Source: CAJMSU01 sp964650315
GTDB lineage: Bacteria > Bacillota_I > Bacilli_A > RF39 > UBA660
DNA: 64,000 nt
Direction of reading: 5' to 3'
Assembly (NCBI GenBank): GCA_964650315.1
Contig: CAZYQE010000005.1
Coordinates: 24,957 to 88,956, forward strand
This document shows positions 63,053 to 64,000 of this stretch, piece after piece (position 1 is the first letter of the stretch; each line of letters starts with the position of its first letter). The position numbers and the translations under genes were made by a program. Under the pieces are notes generated by a model. That model was not told the origin of the DNA. It worked only from the letters and a program-made list of their open reading frames with translations, and searched no databases.

Positions 63053-63739
63053 TTAATTTTTACTTAATTCTTCTATATATTCATATAAATAATTATATTC
63101 TATCTTAGATGTATCATCTATAGCTTCAGTATGACTCTTCATAATAGCCCCTTTAAAATCTTTAAGCATTTCCATATCATTAATATCATCACCAATAACA
63201 TAAATATCATTTCTATTTAGTTTTTCTAATTCAATTAGTTTATTCAAACTATTAGATTTATTAACATCCTTACTAACTATATTTACATGTCTATTACTTT
63301 TATAAATATAGACATCAACATTGTTTCTAATACTCTCAATTATATTTTTACCCATTACTTCATCATTACACTCTACTACTATTTTTACACAGTCATCTCT
63401 ATTATTAGTTATATTATAGCCATCATCTAAATAATATGGATAATCCTTAGAATCTAATAAATCACAAATTTCGTTCACAACATCACTATCTAAAGGAACT
63501 GTATTAATACAATAATCCATATTATTGTATATTTTCGCCCCATCTTGGCATATTAAATAACTATAAGGTATATTATATTTATTAAGAAGAATTTTTAAAT
63601 CAGAATAATTTCTACCAGTAATAATACAAAATAAATTACCACTAATAATAAATTTCTTAATAGCTTCTATATTTTTAATTAATTTATCTTTTTCTTCAAT
63701 ATATAATGTCTTATCAAAGTCACTAGCTAATATCTTCAT
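63053..63739 (-). CDS. Cof-type HAD-IIB phosphatase
   Basis: This 228-residue protein starts with the HAD nucleophile motif LASDFDKTLY. It has motif II in FCIITGRNYSDL, and ends with motif III/IV IYVIGDDINDMEMLKDFKGA. The middle cap (about 80-165) is the IIB type. Such enzymes dephosphorylate sugar phosphates, nucleotides or flavins; the substrate is not evident. AGGTGAT lies upstream of ATG 63739. It is co-directional and probably co-transcribed with DedA. Confidence 0.9.
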   Translation of the reverse strand: MKILASDFDKTLYIEEKDKLIKNIEAIKKFIISGNLFCIITGRNYSDLKILLNKYNIPYSYLICQDGAKIYNNMDYCINTVPLDSDVVNEICDLLDSKDYPYYLDDGYNITNNRDDCVKIVVECNDEVMGKNIIESIRNNVDVYIYKSNRHVNIVSKDVNKSNSLNKLIELEKLNRNDIYVIGDDINDMEMLKDFKGAIMKSHTEAIDDTSKIEYNYLYEYIEELSKN

Positions 63740-63800
63740 ACTATCACCTATACCTAGTATATTATAAATACATTAAAAATAAAAGTTTTATTAAAAAAAC

Positions 63801-63828
63801 TTGACTTTAAATATATTTTTAGTATAAT
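63801..63828 (+). promoter_or_regulatory. Promoter of tRNA-Gly
   Basis: Plus strand TTGACT (63801-63806), 16 bases, TATAAT (63823-63828). The tRNA starts about 45 bases after the expected start of transcription, so the primary transcript has a 5' leader that RNase P must remove. Confidence 0.75.
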
Positions 63829-63879
63829 TGTTATTGTCTACTTTATTTAGTCGGGCTTAGGTTCGATTAAAATTTATAT

Positions 63880-63953
63880 GCGGATGTAGTTTAATGGTAG
63901 AACCTCAGCCTTCCAAGCTGACTACGTGGGTTCGATTCCCATCATCCGCTCCA
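63880..63953 (+). tRNA. tRNA-Gly (anticodon UCC)
   Basis: A 74-base cloverleaf: acceptor GCGGATG pairs with CATCCGC, the D arm has TTTAATGGTAGAA, the anticodon stem TCAGC/GCTGA encloses loop CTTCCAA with anticodon TCC, and the T arm is TGGGTTCGATTCCCA. The 3' CCA is encoded. It is the only RNA gene seen in the window. Confidence 0.95.
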
Positions 63954-63963
63954 GTGACGTTTC

Positions 63964-63982
63964 TGTTCGAACTTTTCGAACA
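63964..63982. repeat. Perfect 8-base inverted repeat downstream of tRNA-Gly
   Basis: TGTTCGAA (63964-63971) and TTCGAACA (63975-63982) flank a three-base spacer, eleven bases after the CCA. No T-run follows, so it is not a normal terminator. It could be a recombinase or repressor site, but the window ends 18 bases later. Confidence 0.5.
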
Positions 63983-64000
63983 TTTACGATAGATATCATC

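Noticed and set aside
63964..63982. LexA/SOS box
   Set aside because: The Bacillota LexA site has GAAC before GTTC around four bases; here the arms are in the opposite order, GTTC then GAAC.
1..64000. Mycoplasma-type code (TGA = Trp)
   Set aside because: TGA ends several genes in ATGA overlaps (e.g. at 498-501 and 31719-31722) and Trp is encoded by TGG.
1..64000. CRISPR array or long tandem repeats
   Set aside because: No regularly spaced direct repeats were seen; AT-rich low complexity explains the short repeats noticed.

Overview
The window is one AT-rich (roughly 27% G+C by eye) chromosomal segment of a low-GC Gram-positive-type bacterium. It most resembles deep-branching Bacilli / Mollicutes relatives (RF39-like gut lineages), but this placement is inference. 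Evidence: Bacillota-specific genes (ireB, ruvX, yrzB/DUF1292, mltG, trmR, paired U32 proteins, short dnaE, DUF3603), strong GGAGG-type ribosome binding sites, and short U-tailed hairpin terminators that often overlap the stop codon. TGA is used as a stop in several ATGA overlaps, so the code is standard, not the Mycoplasma code. Sortase, MltG and a CHAP/lysozyme protein imply a peptidoglycan wall. Almost everything is on the minus strand; the exceptions are tspO, rpmB and tRNA-Gly.

Region 1 (1-2.8 kb): a DUF3603 gene cut by the window edge, a small membrane protein, RmuC, a VTT/TVP38-type membrane protein and a single-domain rhodanese.

Region 2 (2.8-27.7 kb, read right to left): the most interesting part, a run of 22 same-strand genes that mixes two machines. 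In order of transcription: a multi-TM protein, an Ig-containing surface protein, a class B sortase, a large Cys-rich secreted protein, a pilin-like protein, then Tad/Flp-type components (CpaB, CpaF, TadB, TadC, small Flp-like pilin, TadE-like, CpaE/TadZ-like). Type IV secretion components follow (two VirB2-like pilins, VirB6/TrbL, VirB3/PrgI-like, a VirB4 N-domain-like protein, VirB4, a VirB1-like CHAP+lysozyme protein, a small anchored protein, VirD4/TraG), then a second surface protein related to the Ig-containing one. No relaxase, integrase or replication gene is present, and housekeeping genes lie on both sides. It looks like a resident secretion/attachment organelle rather than a conjugative element. 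Internal promoters precede the Flp-like pilin, one VirB2-like pilin and VirD4; that VirB2 gene also has its own terminator.

Region 3 (27.8-37.3 kb): greA, a DUF protein, a dGTPase-like HD protein, two U32 proteins, trmR, mltG, yrzB, ruvX and ireB. Apart from the inserted dGTPase section this follows the Bacillus subtilis yrzL-yrrK-yrzB-yrrL-yrrM-yrrN-yrrO-(udk)-greA order. A rhomboid protease, tspO and a small membrane protein follow.

Region 4 (37.3-43.7 kb): a hybrid histidine kinase with receiver and HPt domains, a lone acyl-AMP ligase, two NUDIX proteins, an inorganic pyrophosphatase-like protein and FolE.

Region 5 (43.7-54.1 kb): a membrane family 2 glycosyltransferase and a 2540-residue cyclic beta-1,2-glucan synthase-like protein (GT84 + GH94), probably making an envelope glucan.

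Region 6 (54.1-64 kb): rluD-lspA-dnaE in overlap, a very short rpmB, an anchored protein, typA, a lipoprotein, DedA, a Cof-type HAD phosphatase, and tRNA-Gly(UCC) with its own promoter, followed by an unexplained inverted repeat at the window edge. No gene-free stretch exceeds 300 bases, and no CRISPR array, rRNA, riboswitch or insertion sequence was seen.
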